Positions 25,814 to 34,456 of a stretch of 64,000 nt of DNA are shown one piece after another. The position numbers and the translations under genes were made by a program. The stretch is from assembly GCA_050013235.1 (NCBI GenBank), contig JBEKFQ010000009.1, positions 1 to 64,000 on the forward strand, in the 5' to 3' direction. The notes beneath the pieces are model-generated. The model saw only the letters and a program-made list of their open reading frames with translations. It was not told where the DNA came from and made no database searches. The stretch comes from RH-AL1 sp050013235. Lineage in GTDB: Bacteria > Pseudomonadota > Alphaproteobacteria > Rhizobiales > Beijerinckiaceae. Each line of letters opens with the position of its first letter. Within the stretch, counting starts at the first letter, position 1.

Positions 25814-26979
25814 TAAGGCAATGCCTCGAATGGCGCCCGACGGCCAACTGGGCCGAGCCGGGCTTCGATGGTGGCGGCCAGCCGCTCGATATCCTCATCC
25901 TCGTGGCTGGCGGAAAAGGCAAAGCGCAAGCGCGCCGTTCCCGGCGGCACCGTCGGCGGCCGGATCGCCGTGACGAGAAATCCGGCCTCGGCGAGTTGCT
26001 CCGACGCCGCCAAGGCCGCTTCCGGCTCGCCAAGGATGAGCGGTACGATGGGGCTTTCCGCGGGCGCCAGGCCCAACCGCTGGGTGAAGAGCCGCGCTTT
26101 ACGTAGCGGCGCGCCGGCGAGTCCGGGATCGCCAGCGATCACGTCGAGCGCGGCGCTCGCGGCGGCCAACGTGGCCGGCGGCAAGCCGGTGGAATAAATG
26201 AGCGAGCGCGCCCGCGTCTTGATGAGATCGATCACCGGCCGCGAGGCACAGAGATAGCCGCCATAGCCGCCAATCGCCTTGGACAAGGTCCCCATGTGCA
26301 AGGGGATACCGGTCTTGGCGTCGCCCGGCGCGGTCATGCCGAAGCCATGGGCATCGTCGCTCATCAACCAAACATCGTGCTCCGCGCATAGGGCGGCGAG
26401 GGACGCCAAGGGCGCCCGGTCGCCATCCATCGAAAACACCGTTTCGGTCACCAGCAGGGCTTTTGCAAATTGCTTACGATGCGCTTCGAGAAGGGCAGCG
26501 GCATGGCCGGTGTCATTGTGCCGGAACGTCTCGATCGTGGCGCGCGAGAGCTGGGCGCCCGCATGAATACAGGCATGGTCGAGCTCGTCGAGCAGGATCA
26601 AATCATCCGGCCCGGCAAGGGCGCCGATCACGCCGAGATTGGCGAGGTAGCCGGACCCAAACACGCAAGCCGCCTCCGTCCCCTTGGCCTGGGCGAGACG
26701 CTGCTCGAGCGCGCCATAAAGAGAATTGTTGCCGGTCACGAGCCGCGAAGCCCCGGCCCCGGTGCCGAAACGGCGCGCCGCGTCGATCGCGGCCGCCTTG
26801 ACCTGGGGATGCACGGAAAGACCAAGGTAGTCGTTGCAGGAAAACGACAGAAGCCGCCGCCCGTTCCTGAAAACCCAGGGAAAATCGGCCCGGCCGGTCT
26901 CCACCAAACGGCGGCGTAGCGCGGCTTGATCCAGCCCCTCGAGCTTTTCCGTGGCAAAACGATCCAACGAGTTCATCAA
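25813..26979 (-). CDS. bioF: 8-amino-7-oxononanoate synthase BioF
   Basis: PLP enzyme condensing pimeloyl thioester with alanine. The 388-residue protein shows SCNDYLGLSVHP, GAGASRLVTGNNSLYGALE, DELDHACIHAG, the SDDAHGFGM aspartate region, and the PLP lysine in HMGTLSKAIGGYGGY. The C terminus has the usual PPTVPPGTARLRFAFSASH. Two start ATGs lie back to back at 26979 and 26976. It is divergent from bioA with a 72-base gap that must hold both promoters. Confidence 0.95.
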   Translation of the reverse strand: MMNSLDRFATEKLEGLDQAALRRRLVETGRADFPWVFRNGRRLLSFSCNDYLGLSVHPQVKAAAIDAARRFGTGAGASRLVTGNNSLYGALEQRLAQAKGTEAACVFGSGYLANLGVIGALAGPDDLILLDELDHACIHAGAQLSRATIETFRHNDTGHAAALLEAHRKQFAKALLVTETVFSMDGDRAPLASLAALCAEHDVWLMSDDAHGFGMTAPGDAKTGIPLHMGTLSKAIGGYGGYLCASRPVIDLIKTRARSLIYSTGLPPATLAAASAALDVIAGDPGLAGAPLRKARLFTQRLGLAPAESPIVPLILGEPEAALAASEQLAEAGFLVTAIRPPTVPPGTARLRFAFSASHEDEDIERLAATIEARLGPVGRRAPFEALP

Positions 26980-27051
26980 ATTTCCGGCGAGATATGTGAT
27001 CTGACGCCCCTCTCTCTGGCGCGGTCAGCCGCAAAATGCAAAACCCAAGAC

Positions 27052-28335
27052 ATGACGACGCTTTTTCCCGGCTGGCTGAACGAGGGTTACGCGCATATCT
27101 GGCGGCCCTATTGCCAAATGAAAACGGCCCTCCCCCCGCTTCCCGTGAGCGCCGCCAAGGGGTCGCGGCTCACGCTCGCCGATGGGCGCGAGTTGATCGA
27201 CGGAATCGCGAGCTGGTGGACCGCCTGCCACGGCTATAACCATCCCCATATCGCTGAAGCGGTTCGCCGTCAGCTCGAGATCATGCCCCATGTCATGTTC
27301 GGCGGCCTCGCCCACGAGCAGGCCTATACACTCGCGCGCCGCCTCGCCGCTTTGCTGCCGGGCGATCTGACCCGTGTCTTCTTCAGCGACAGCGGATCGG
27401 TGGCCGTCGAAGTCGCGATGAAAATGGCGATTCAATTCTGGCTCAATCGCGGCGCGCGCGGCCGGACGCGGATCCTCGCCTTCCGGGGCGGCTATCACGG
27501 CGATACGCTGGCCACGATGGCGGTCTGCGACCCCGAGGAGGGGATGCATGCTCTGTTCAAGGGCGTATTGCCGGAACAGATCATCGCGGATCTCCCGGTG
27601 GACGAGGCTAGCCGCCAGGCTTTCGAGACCTTGCTCGCCCGCGAGGCCGGAACGATCGCGGCGATCCTCGTCGAGCCTCTCGTCCAAGGCGCGGGCGGCA
27701 TGCTACTTCATGCGCCCGGCGTGCTCGCCACCATGCGCGAAGCCGCCACGCGGCATGGCGTGCTCCTCATTTTCGACGAAATTTTCACCGGCTTTGGGCG
27801 CACCGGCGCGATGTTCGCCAGCGATAAAGCAAATGTGACGCCCGACATTATCACCCTCTCCAAGGCGCTCACCGGCGGCACGATGGCGCTCGCCGCCACG
27901 ATCGCCTCCTCCGCGATCTTCGATGCCTTTTGGTCGGACGATCCCACCCATGCCCTGATGCATGGGCCGACCTTCATGGCGAACCCGCTCGCCTGCGCCG
28001 CCGCCAATGCCTCGCTCGACCTTTTCGAAAGCGAGCCGCGCCTCGCGCAAGCCGCCGGGATCGAGACTCTTTTACGCAGCGGGTTGGAGACGCTGCGCGG
28101 GCGTCCCGGTATCCGCGATGTCCGCGTGATGGGCGCCATTGGCGTCGTCGAATTGGACAAGATCGTCGATCTCGAGGCCCTGCGCGCGCGCTTCGTCGCG
28201 GCGGGCGTCTGGGTAAGGCCGTTCCGCAATATCGTCTACCTCACGCCAGCCCTCACCATCGGCGCGGAGGATTTGGCGCGATTGATCGCGGCTGTCGTCG
28301 AGATCGCGGCGGAAGAAGGCGCGCGCGAGGCGTGA
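27052..28335 (+). CDS. bioA: Adenosylmethionine-8-amino-7-oxononanoate aminotransferase BioA
   Basis: Converts 8-amino-7-oxononanoate to diaminopelargonate using SAM as amino donor. The 427-residue class III aminotransferase starts MTTLFPGWLNEGYAHIWRPY; the open frame extends upstream to 26926 but that part runs into bioF and is not conserved. Motifs: SWWTACHGYNHPHI, FFSDSGSVAVEVAMKMA, RGGYHGDTL, LLIFDEIFTGFGRTG, and the PLP lysine in ITLSKALTGGTMALAAT. With bioF and bioD it covers three of the four late biotin steps. Confidence 0.95.
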   Translation: MTTLFPGWLNEGYAHIWRPYCQMKTALPPLPVSAAKGSRLTLADGRELIDGIASWWTACHGYNHPHIAEAVRRQLEIMPHVMFGGLAHEQAYTLARRLAALLPGDLTRVFFSDSGSVAVEVAMKMAIQFWLNRGARGRTRILAFRGGYHGDTLATMAVCDPEEGMHALFKGVLPEQIIADLPVDEASRQAFETLLAREAGTIAAILVEPLVQGAGGMLLHAPGVLATMREAATRHGVLLIFDEIFTGFGRTGAMFASDKANVTPDIITLSKALTGGTMALAATIASSAIFDAFWSDDPTHALMHGPTFMANPLACAAANASLDLFESEPRLAQAAGIETLLRSGLETLRGRPGIRDVRVMGAIGVVELDKIVDLEALRARFVAAGVWVRPFRNIVYLTPALTIGAEDLARLIAAVVEIAAEEGAREA

Positions 28336-28511
28336 CGGGCCACCATTGCCCAGAGCGCCACCGGAGGGGGTGAACACCCGCCGGACAGCCAACCGCCGAT
28401 TGACGGATCTGGTATTTTCGTCCGCGATCCCCATGTCGAATAACTGAGAGGTGCTCCGCGCTACCGCGCCCGGGATGTCCTCTCGCCGCTTCTAAAAATC
28501 AGGAGTGCCCA

Positions 28512-28706
28512 ATGTCTAGCATTCGGCGTCCACCCCCTAGCATCCCTCGTATCGGTGGTATTGCTCTGATTCTGCTCGCCGGCGTTCCGGCCCTGGTTTT
28601 CGGGTTTCCGGAAATGTCTCATGGAACCTCCCAGGCGGGCTTTGTCATGGAAAGCTTTGCCGGTTGTTTTGTCCTGGCGTCGGCCGTGATGTGCTTTTTG
28701 AGGTAA
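28512..28706 (+). CDS. Small hydrophobic protein, unknown function
   Basis: A 64-residue frame behind a good ribosome site (AGGAG, 7 bases before ATG). It has two predicted membrane segments (IGGIALILLAGVPALVFGF and MESFAGCFVLASAVMCFL). No family is recognised. It stands alone between bioA and the pseudo-tRNA. Confidence 0.5.
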   Translation: MSSIRRPPPSIPRIGGIALILLAGVPALVFGFPEMSHGTSQAGFVMESFAGCFVLASAVMCFLR

Positions 28707-28815
28707 GAGGCAACTGACGCATTGCGAAAAGAGTGCAAGCCGCGCGTGAACCACGCGACGCCGGTTGTGGCTGCGGCCTACTGGTGGCCTCGCAGAAACA
28801 ACCGCGAAATCATAG

Positions 28816-28890
28816 TGGTGGGACAGGAAGCACGCCAACCTTCGAAGGCGTGACCAGCGAATTTGTAATCTGCGGCAATGCAACCGCGCA
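28816..28890 (-). pseudogene. Degenerate tRNA-Tyr copy
   Basis: The minus strand ends in CCCACCA and keeps the block CTGGTCACGCCTTCGAAGG, which matches the variable arm and T stem of the intact tRNA-Tyr at 29512-29596. Short flanking sequence (AAATCATA then TGGTGGGA) is also shared. The anticodon stem is mispaired (GCAGATTACAAATTCGC against GCGGACTGTAAATCCGC) and the 5' half has diverged, so it cannot fold as a tRNA. It is a decayed duplicate about 0.7 kb from its parent; the 5' limit is approximate. The remainder of 28707-29085 shows no gene. Confidence 0.75.
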
Positions 28891-29085
28891 CAGCCCCGCA
28901 AGTGAAGCGGCTGGCTTCCGATTTTTCAGCAAAATGAGGGATGTCGCGGTCGAAATGGCGAACGCCAGGGCGAGCCTGTCCGTTCGATCTACACGGGACA
29001 CTTAGGATTAACGCAAAAAGCTAAGCAGACTCGGCGCGAGAAACGTTCAAAATGCAGGGGATTTCGATCATTTGGGAGAAAGCCC

Positions 29086-29334
29086 GTGAAAAAGATCATA
29101 TTGTCCGTGGTCGCCCTAGCCGTGGGCGTGAGTTCGCTCCCCGCCGGCGCGATGGCCACCTCGATCGTGGGCACTAACGCCTTCCAGTTCCATCCGGTCG
29201 GTCCAACGCGCAATCCGGACCCACCCGTCGTCGGACAGCCTGTTCCTGTCGACCCAATCTCTTTTCCGCCAGGACCGGTCCGGGCGCCCTATCCTCCCAC
29301 CTCGATCAACCCGGGCGGCCCGATTCAGCATTGA
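29086..29334 (+). CDS. Small secreted proline-rich protein
   Basis: An 82-residue protein from a GTG start behind GGGAGAAAG. A classic signal peptide (MKKIILSVVALAVGVSSLPAGAMA) is followed by a short proline-rich mature part (NPDPPVVGQPVPVDP and PGPVRAPYPPTSINPGG). No family is recognised. It lies between the pseudo-tRNA-Tyr and the intact tRNA-Tyr. Confidence 0.55.
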   Translation: MKKIILSVVALAVGVSSLPAGAMATSIVGTNAFQFHPVGPTRNPDPPVVGQPVPVDPISFPPGPVRAPYPPTSINPGGPIQH

Positions 29335-29511
29335 TGAGAGTGGCTCCGCGCCGGCCGGTCGAACGGCCGATAATATCGCGGCCATGTCGCGTCGACTTGC
29401 CGGCCCATAAAAAAGTCCCTTGAACTCGATGGAACCCGGTTGCAGCCTTCGCGACATGAAAAAGGCTGCCCTGGTTGGGGCAGCCCGGACGAAATATCAA
29501 CAAAATCATAA

Positions 29512-29596
29512 TGGTGGGAGAGGAAGGACTCGAACCTTCGAAGGCGTAGCCAGCGGATTTACAGTCCGCCCCCTTTGCCGCTCGGGACACTCTCCC
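29512..29596 (-). tRNA. tRNA-Tyr (anticodon GTA)
   Basis: The minus strand gives GGGAGAGTGTCCCGAGCGGC, an anticodon arm GCGGACTGTAAATCCGC, a long class II variable arm, T-loop GGTTCGAGTCC and acceptor CTCTCCCACCA with encoded CCA. Confidence 0.96.
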
Positions 29597-29733
29597 ACGC
29601 CACAGTCCCGTTGGGCCAACGTGGTGCAGGCGCTTATGAGTAGAGCGGTCCGCCCTGTCAACCCTTGGGGGGACGGAAACACCGGGAGAAAGCCTGGCAA
29701 CCGGAAAAATTGCAGCCGGCGCCCGCGCGTGTC

Positions 29734-30648
29734 ATGGATCGCGTCCGATCTTCAGCCCCCATGGAAGCGATGCCCCGCGTGACGAAACCGCCCTTTCCCA
29801 AAAAATCGTCCTCCGGCGGCAAGCCAGGGCCGCGCCAAGACGGCGAACGCCGCCCGGACCGGCAAACAGACCAACGCCCTGGACACGCTCCTCGCCAGCA
29901 AGCCCAAACCAAGCAAGCCCATCGCTCGACTGGCAGCTCGGCCACATTGATCTACGGATTTCATGCGGCACGGGCCGCGCTGGTCGCCCGGCGGCGGCGC
30001 TTTATCGCGCTGCTCGCCACCGAGGCCGCGGCGGCCAAACTCGCGCCGGAAATCGCCGAAGCCGGCCTCCAACCCCGCATCGTCACGGCGGACGACCTGA
30101 CACGGAGGCTCGGCGCCAATGCGGTCCATCAGGGCGTGCTACTCGAAGCTGGGCCGCTCGAGCCGATTGATCTCTCCGATATCGTGAGTCGGAGCGGCAT
30201 CGTTCTCGTGCTGGACCAAATTACCGATCCGCATAATGTCGGGGCGATCTTGCGCACCGCCGCGGCCTTTGCCGTGGATGCCTTGGTCACGACGTCCCGC
30301 CATGCCCCCGATTTCACCGGCGTGGTCGCGAAGACCGCGTCGGGCGGGCTCGATCACGTCCCGATTGCCGAAGTCACCAATCTCGCCCGCGCGCTCGAGG
30401 AATTGGGAGAAGCCGGCTATTTCCGCGTGGGACTCGATTCCGATGGCGAGGCGCCGCTCGAGACGCTCACCCTGCCCCGCCCCGTGGCCCTCGTGCTCGG
30501 CGCGGAGGACAAGGGCCTGCGCCGGCTCACAAGAGAAAATTGCGATGCCATCGCCCGGCTCGACATGCCCGGCGCGATCAAAAGCCTCAATGTTTCCAAC
30601 GCTTGCGCCGTCGCGCTCACCCTGACCCGGCTCAAGCTCCAAAGCTGA
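29734..30648 (+). CDS. rlmB: RlmB/TrmH-family rRNA 2'-O-ribose methyltransferase
   Basis: SPOUT methyltransferase; RlmB methylates G2251 of 23S rRNA. A basic, low-complexity N terminus (about 65 residues) precedes the substrate-binding domain (TLIYGFHAARAALVARRRRF). The three SPOUT motifs follow: VLVLDQITDPHNVGAILRTA, ALVLGAEDKGLRRL and KSLNVSNACAVAL. The start is uncertain: ATG 29734 or 29761 are plausible, and the open frame reaches 29665. It is divergent from tRNA-Tyr and apparently monocistronic. Confidence 0.87.
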   Translation: MDRVRSSAPMEAMPRVTKPPFPKKSSSGGKPGPRQDGERRPDRQTDQRPGHAPRQQAQTKQAHRSTGSSATLIYGFHAARAALVARRRRFIALLATEAAAAKLAPEIAEAGLQPRIVTADDLTRRLGANAVHQGVLLEAGPLEPIDLSDIVSRSGIVLVLDQITDPHNVGAILRTAAAFAVDALVTTSRHAPDFTGVVAKTASGGLDHVPIAEVTNLARALEELGEAGYFRVGLDSDGEAPLETLTLPRPVALVLGAEDKGLRRLTRENCDAIARLDMPGAIKSLNVSNACAVALTLTRLKLQS

Positions 30649-30717
30649 GAATCCTCTTTATCGAGAATACGAGCCTGGTCTCATCACGAAAGCCGGTCCG
30701 GCTTTCGCGAGATATGC

Positions 30718-31086
30718 TCAGGCGCCACAGGGCGGCGCGCCATAGACGACGCGCGGAATTTTGACGGCATGGCTTGGCCGGTGGCGGACATGGATGATCA
30801 GAGGATGCACGCAGGGTGGAAGAAATCCCACGTCAAAACCCTCTAAAATGGCCGGCGCGGCAACCGGCGCAATACCGGGCACCGGCAAAGGTCCAACACC
30901 AAACAACACGCCCCCGGCCTGACGTTCCACATGATCCTGACGCTTCACATGATAATGCGAAACATGCTTACCCGGCGAAAACCGGTTGGATGCCAATCGT
31001 CCAGAAGCCCAGGCCCCCGTCACCTCAAGCGCCGGGGCGACGGCAAGAATAGAGAGAAAAACGAGGAATCTAGACGAACGTCCCAT
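30718..31086 (-). CDS. Small secreted protein, unknown function
   Basis: A 122-residue frame whose ATG is preceded by GGAG at 5 bases. The N terminus is a signal peptide (RFLVFLSILAVAPALEVTGA). The mature part is rich in His, Pro and Val (HVSHYHVKRQDHVERQ) and ends in PPCGA. No family is recognised. It is convergent with rlmB. Confidence 0.55.
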   Translation of the reverse strand: MGRSSRFLVFLSILAVAPALEVTGAWASGRLASNRFSPGKHVSHYHVKRQDHVERQAGGVLFGVGPLPVPGIAPVAAPAILEGFDVGFLPPCVHPLIIHVRHRPSHAVKIPRVVYGAPPCGA

Positions 31087-31492
31087 GGTTGCTCCATCGA
31101 CGCGAAGACCGCTGTCTTTTAAAAAGAAAACTCAACCGCAAGATCCCATCCGTTCAATTGGGCGGCAGGGATCTCGCCATGGACCCGGAGGATCGCCAGA
31201 CCAAGGGAGTATTTAAACGAGTTCTTTTGGAAACGACATGGGAAAGGCGATTGAATTGTCCGTATGCCTAACGGGCTCCACGGCAATCCATTCGAATTCT
31301 GGCGACGCGTCTTACCCGAGGCTTTCACGCCTCGCGCCGATTCCCTGGTATTTTCTTCAAAACCTTGTTTCTCATGGCTTTGCCTTGATCACAAGGTCTT
31401 GCGAGCGTGACGTTTGCAAACATATCGAAAAAGGCAAGCCGGCCTACGCCGGCATGAAATGTGCCGGTAAAATCGGCGTCGAGGAGGGGCAA
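31087..31492. other. Upstream region of the acetate transport genes
   Basis: About 400 bases between the secreted protein and DUF485. An open frame continues from 31238 into DUF485 but lacks family features until 31493. The region likely holds the acetate operon promoter; no specific site is identified. Confidence 0.4.
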
Positions 31493-31798
31493 GTGACAGC
31501 GGACATAGAAAACAAAATTGTCGTCAATCCGAAATTCCAGCGTCTTGTCAGGACACGGCAAGCTTATGCCTGGTCCATGTCTGCGATCATGCTGATAATC
31601 TATTTCGGTTATATTTTAGTTGTCGCCTATGACAAACCACTTCTCGCGCAAAAAATTGGCGGCGGGACGACATCGTTCGGGATACTCGTCGGCCTGGGCG
31701 TGATCCTCTCCGCAATCGTCCTCACCGCGATTTACGTCGCCATCGCCAACAGCAAATTCGATGCCTTGGCGGCCGACCTTAAGCAGGATTTGATTTGA
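31493..31798 (+). CDS. DUF485 membrane protein, ActP partner
   Basis: A 101-residue protein with two membrane spans (SAIMLIIYFGYILVVAY and ILVGLGVILSAIVLTAIYVA) and a C-terminal amphipathic segment (NSKFDALAADLKQDL). The GTG at 31493 behind GAGGAGGGGC is chosen because DUF485 proteins are about 100 residues; the frame is open further upstream without family features. Its stop overlaps the actP start. DUF485 (YjcH) proteins accompany acetate symporters almost universally; their role is not well defined. Confidence 0.88.
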   Translation: MTADIENKIVVNPKFQRLVRTRQAYAWSMSAIMLIIYFGYILVVAYDKPLLAQKIGGGTTSFGILVGLGVILSAIVLTAIYVAIANSKFDALAADLKQDLI

Positions 31799-33495
31799 TG
31801 GCGCGCCTTACCCCTTACGCACTTCTCTCCGCGATCGCGGTCGCCTTCACCGGTAGTAGTCCCGCCTGGGCGGCGGGCGCACTGGAAGGCGCCGTCATCA
31901 AGCAAGCGATCAATCTGCCGGCGATCGTCATGTTCATCGCCTTCGTCGCGCTGACGCTTTATATTACTTATCGCGCGGCGACCGCCACGCGATCCGCTTC
32001 GGATTTCTACGCCGCCGGCGGTCAGGTATCGGGCTTGCAGAACGGTCTTGCCATTGCCGGAGACTATATGTCGGCGGCCTCTTTCCTGGGTATTTCCGGC
32101 CTTGTGTACAAGAGCGGCTACGATGGGCTGATTTATTCGATCGGGTTTCTCGTCGGCTGGCCCATCGTCCTCTTCCTCATTGCGGAACCCTTACGGAACC
32201 TCGGCAGATTCACCTTTGCCGACGTTGCCTCGTTCCGGCTTGCGCAGACGCCCGTCCGAATCATGTCGGCGATCGGCACCCTGGTCGTCGTCGCGTTCTA
32301 TTTGATCGCGCAGATGGTCGGCGCGGGCCAACTCATCCAACTGCTGTTCGGTCTCGAATATCTCTACGCGGTTGTCGTCGTCGGCGTTCTCATGATCATT
32401 TATGTCGCCTTCGGCGGCATGAAAGCGACGACTTGGGTTCAGATCATCAAAGCTTGTCTCCTGCTCTTCGGGGCTAGCGTCATGGCTTTGTTGGTTCTCA
32501 TCAAGTTCAACTTCAGCCCGAACGAGATGTTCGCCGCCGCCGTGAAGATCCATCCTTCGGGCGATGCCATCATGGCGCCCGGCGGTTTCGTTTCCAACCC
32601 CGTCTCGACGATTTCGCTCGGCGTGGCCCTCATCTTCGGAACGGCCGGTCTGCCGCACATTCTCATGCGCTTCTTTACGGTGGCGGATGCGAAGGCGGCG
32701 CGAAAATCGGTTCTCTTCGCGACCGGCTTCATCGGCTATTTCTACATCTTGACCTTCATCATCGGTTTCGGAGCGATAACGCTGCTGATGAACGATCCGA
32801 GCTTCTTTAAAGTCAACGCGGCCGGTACGTTCGACAAGCTTACGGATCTGATCGGCGGACCGAACATGCCGGCGGTCGCGCTTTCCCGCGCGCTCGGCGG
32901 CTCGTTGTTCTTCGGCTTCATCTCGGCGGTGGCCTTTGCGACCATTCTCGCGGTGGTCGCCGGGCTCACCTTGTCGGCGGCGTCGGCGATCAGCCACGAC
33001 CTCTATGCCTCGGTCATTGCAAAAGGCCGCACAACCGAGAAACACGAAGTCAATATCTCTAAGATCTCGGCGGTGATCATCGGTATCATTGCGATCTACC
33101 TCGGCTATGTCTTCGAAAAACAGAACGTCGCCTTCATGGTCGGTCTGGCTTTCGCGGTCGCCGCAAGCTGTAACTTCCCTGTTTTGCTCATGTCGATGAT
33201 GTGGCGGGGGACGACGACCAATGGCGCCGTCGCCGGCGGGCTGCTCGGGTTGGTCAGCGCCGTGGTCATGGTGGTGCTGAGCAAGGCCGTCTGGGTCACG
33301 ACCTTCGGCCATAAGGAAGCGATCTTTCCCTACGACAACCCGGCATTATTCTCGATGTTGCTGGCGTTCGCTGGGATTTACGTGTTCTCGGTGATCGACC
33401 GGAGCAAGCGGGCCGATTTGGAGCGAGCCGCATTCAACGCGCAATTTGTGCGTTCCGAAACAGGCATCGGCGCATCGGGTGCGCAAGCGCACTAA
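31798..33495 (+). CDS. actP: Cation/acetate symporter ActP
   Basis: Sodium:solute symporter family carrier for acetate and related short acids. The 565-residue protein has a cleavable-looking N terminus (LLSAIAVAFTGSSPAWA) and about 13 spans. ASDFYAAGGQVSGLQNGLAIAG, DYMSAASFLGISGLVY, GTAGLPHILMRFFTV and SAASAISHDLYASVI are signature segments. ATG 31798 overlaps the DUF485 stop. A growth link to acetate or acetaldehyde-derived acetate would fit the alcohol oxidation genes elsewhere in the window, but that is inference. Confidence 0.95.
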   Translation: MARLTPYALLSAIAVAFTGSSPAWAAGALEGAVIKQAINLPAIVMFIAFVALTLYITYRAATATRSASDFYAAGGQVSGLQNGLAIAGDYMSAASFLGISGLVYKSGYDGLIYSIGFLVGWPIVLFLIAEPLRNLGRFTFADVASFRLAQTPVRIMSAIGTLVVVAFYLIAQMVGAGQLIQLLFGLEYLYAVVVVGVLMIIYVAFGGMKATTWVQIIKACLLLFGASVMALLVLIKFNFSPNEMFAAAVKIHPSGDAIMAPGGFVSNPVSTISLGVALIFGTAGLPHILMRFFTVADAKAARKSVLFATGFIGYFYILTFIIGFGAITLLMNDPSFFKVNAAGTFDKLTDLIGGPNMPAVALSRALGGSLFFGFISAVAFATILAVVAGLTLSAASAISHDLYASVIAKGRTTEKHEVNISKISAVIIGIIAIYLGYVFEKQNVAFMVGLAFAVAASCNFPVLLMSMMWRGTTTNGAVAGGLLGLVSAVVMVVLSKAVWVTTFGHKEAIFPYDNPALFSMLLAFAGIYVFSVIDRSKRADLERAAFNAQFVRSETGIGASGAQAH

Positions 33496-33503
33496 AACAC
33501 CTC

Positions 33504-33528
33504 CCACCTGGGTGAAATACCCAGGTGG
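33504..33528. terminator. Perfect hairpin after actP
   Basis: CCACCTGGGT, loop GAAAT, ACCCAGGTGG: a 10-bp perfect stem 8 bases past the actP stop. The following bases are AAAAACC, so on the plus strand there is no T run. It may stabilise the 3' end or act with the hairpins that follow. Confidence 0.55.
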
Positions 33529-33572
33529 AAAAACCTCCGCCTCGATACGTCGAGTGCGCCCGGTCAAGCAAC

Positions 33573-33599
33573 AAGATGCCATGCATTGCATGGCATCTT
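33573..33599. terminator. Second hairpin between actP and the Tyr/Pro-rich gene
   Basis: AGATGCCATGCA (33574-33585) and TGCATGGCATCT (33587-33598) form a 12-bp inverted repeat with almost no loop, flanked by A and TT. It could fold as a terminator or serve as a symmetrical binding site. Confidence 0.5.
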
Positions 33600-33673
33600 T
33601 CCCATGGAGCGAGCGCGTTCGAAAGGCGCGGCAATCCACGAGGCCGGTTACTGGCAACGTTCGTCACCAGGCA

Positions 33674-33708
33674 CAAAAAAAGGCCCTGCGGGATGCAGGG
33701 CCTTTTTT
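33674..33708. terminator. Bidirectional intrinsic terminator
   Basis: An A run, then AAGGCCCTGC, a short GGGAT loop, GCAGGGCCTT and a T run. The stem is perfect and both strands end in a poly-U tract, so it can terminate actP from the left and the minus-strand gene at 33728-34060 from the right. Confidence 0.92.
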
Positions 33709-33727
33709 GACGATGTGCCGGCGGGAA

Positions 33728-34060
33728 TTAGCCGCAGGGGTGGCCATAGCGGTCGAAATAGGCGCCAGCATAGCCATCCCAGCGGCATCCGCCCGACGGC
33801 GGTGGCGGCGGCGGGGCATAATAGGCCGGCGCCGGAGGATAATAGCCGGGCGGCGGCGGATAACCGTAATAATAACCTGGGCCATAAGCCCCGGCAGCCG
33901 CGCTACCGGCGAGTACGCCAAGCGCCGTGCCGCCGATAATGCCCGCGGCAACCGCGCCACCCCCCCCCGCGGCGGCAGGTGTGATAGCCCCCGCAAGGGC
34001 GGCGGCGCCAAGACTCACGACAAGGCCGGCCTTGACCAGCGTTCCAGCTTTCTTGAACAA
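33728..34060 (-). CDS. Small glycine/tyrosine/proline-rich exported protein
   Basis: A 110-residue protein. The TTG at 34060 is preferred because GGAGGGG lies 4 to 5 bases before it; the open frame starts at 34072. An N-terminal hydrophobic region with glycine-zipper pattern (GGGGAVAAGIIGGTALGVLAG) is followed by YYYGYPPPPGYYPPAP and the cysteine-containing end GGCRWDGYAGAYFDRYGHPC. Such proteins are common in alphaproteobacteria and are thought to sit in the envelope; no precise function is known. The strong terminator follows it. Confidence 0.7.
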   Translation of the reverse strand: MFKKAGTLVKAGLVVSLGAAALAGAITPAAAGGGGAVAAGIIGGTALGVLAGSAAAGAYGPGYYYGYPPPPGYYPPAPAYYAPPPPPPSGGCRWDGYAGAYFDRYGHPCG

Positions 34061-34380
34061 GATCCCCTCCAAAAAGGCGCTCCGAGACGAGCGGTGTCAG
34101 GCAGTGTATCGGGTCGGTTCCGCCCCGGTCGAACGAGCGACTCGGAGACGTCCCAATGAGAAAACCACCATAAAACTACGGCAAGGTTAAGACCGCCCCA
34201 AAGGAACATTTGCAACACGGCGCGGAGGCTGGTAGCTCCTTGTCAGTCTTGAGGCTCGTGGAATCGCATGGGCGGCAAGGCAACACCGTTTAAATCCATG
34301 GCGTGTTAAATCCATGGCGCGCAAATTGTTCCCCGCAAAGACCGCTCGGTCCGGACGGAGAACGGGCCCAAGCGCCCGAA
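34061..34380. other. Gap before tRNA-Thr
   Basis: No gene, repeat or site could be supported. It should contain the promoters of the small exported protein and of tRNA-Thr. Confidence 0.4.
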
Positions 34381-34456
34381 GCCGGTTTAGCTCAGTTGGT
34401 AGAGCAACTGATTTGTAATCAGTAGGTCGCGGGTTCGACTCCTGCAACCGGCACCA
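34381..34456 (+). tRNA. tRNA-Thr (anticodon TGT)
   Basis: Begins GCCGGTTTAGCTCAGTTGG, anticodon arm CTGATTTGTAATCAG, T arm GCGGGTTCGACTCCTGC and acceptor ACCGGC with ACCA encoded. It marks the left limit of a stretch rich in mobile-element remnants, and a degenerate 3' half lies at 52205-52248 in the same orientation. Confidence 0.97.

Noticed and set aside
25112..28335. BioR-type operator between bioF and bioA
   Set aside because: The 72-base divergent gap was read for a TTATCTATAA-like palindrome and none was found.
32191..33312. Minus-strand open frame of 373 codons opposite actP
   Set aside because: Charged shadow frame without start signals; actP is certain on the other strand.
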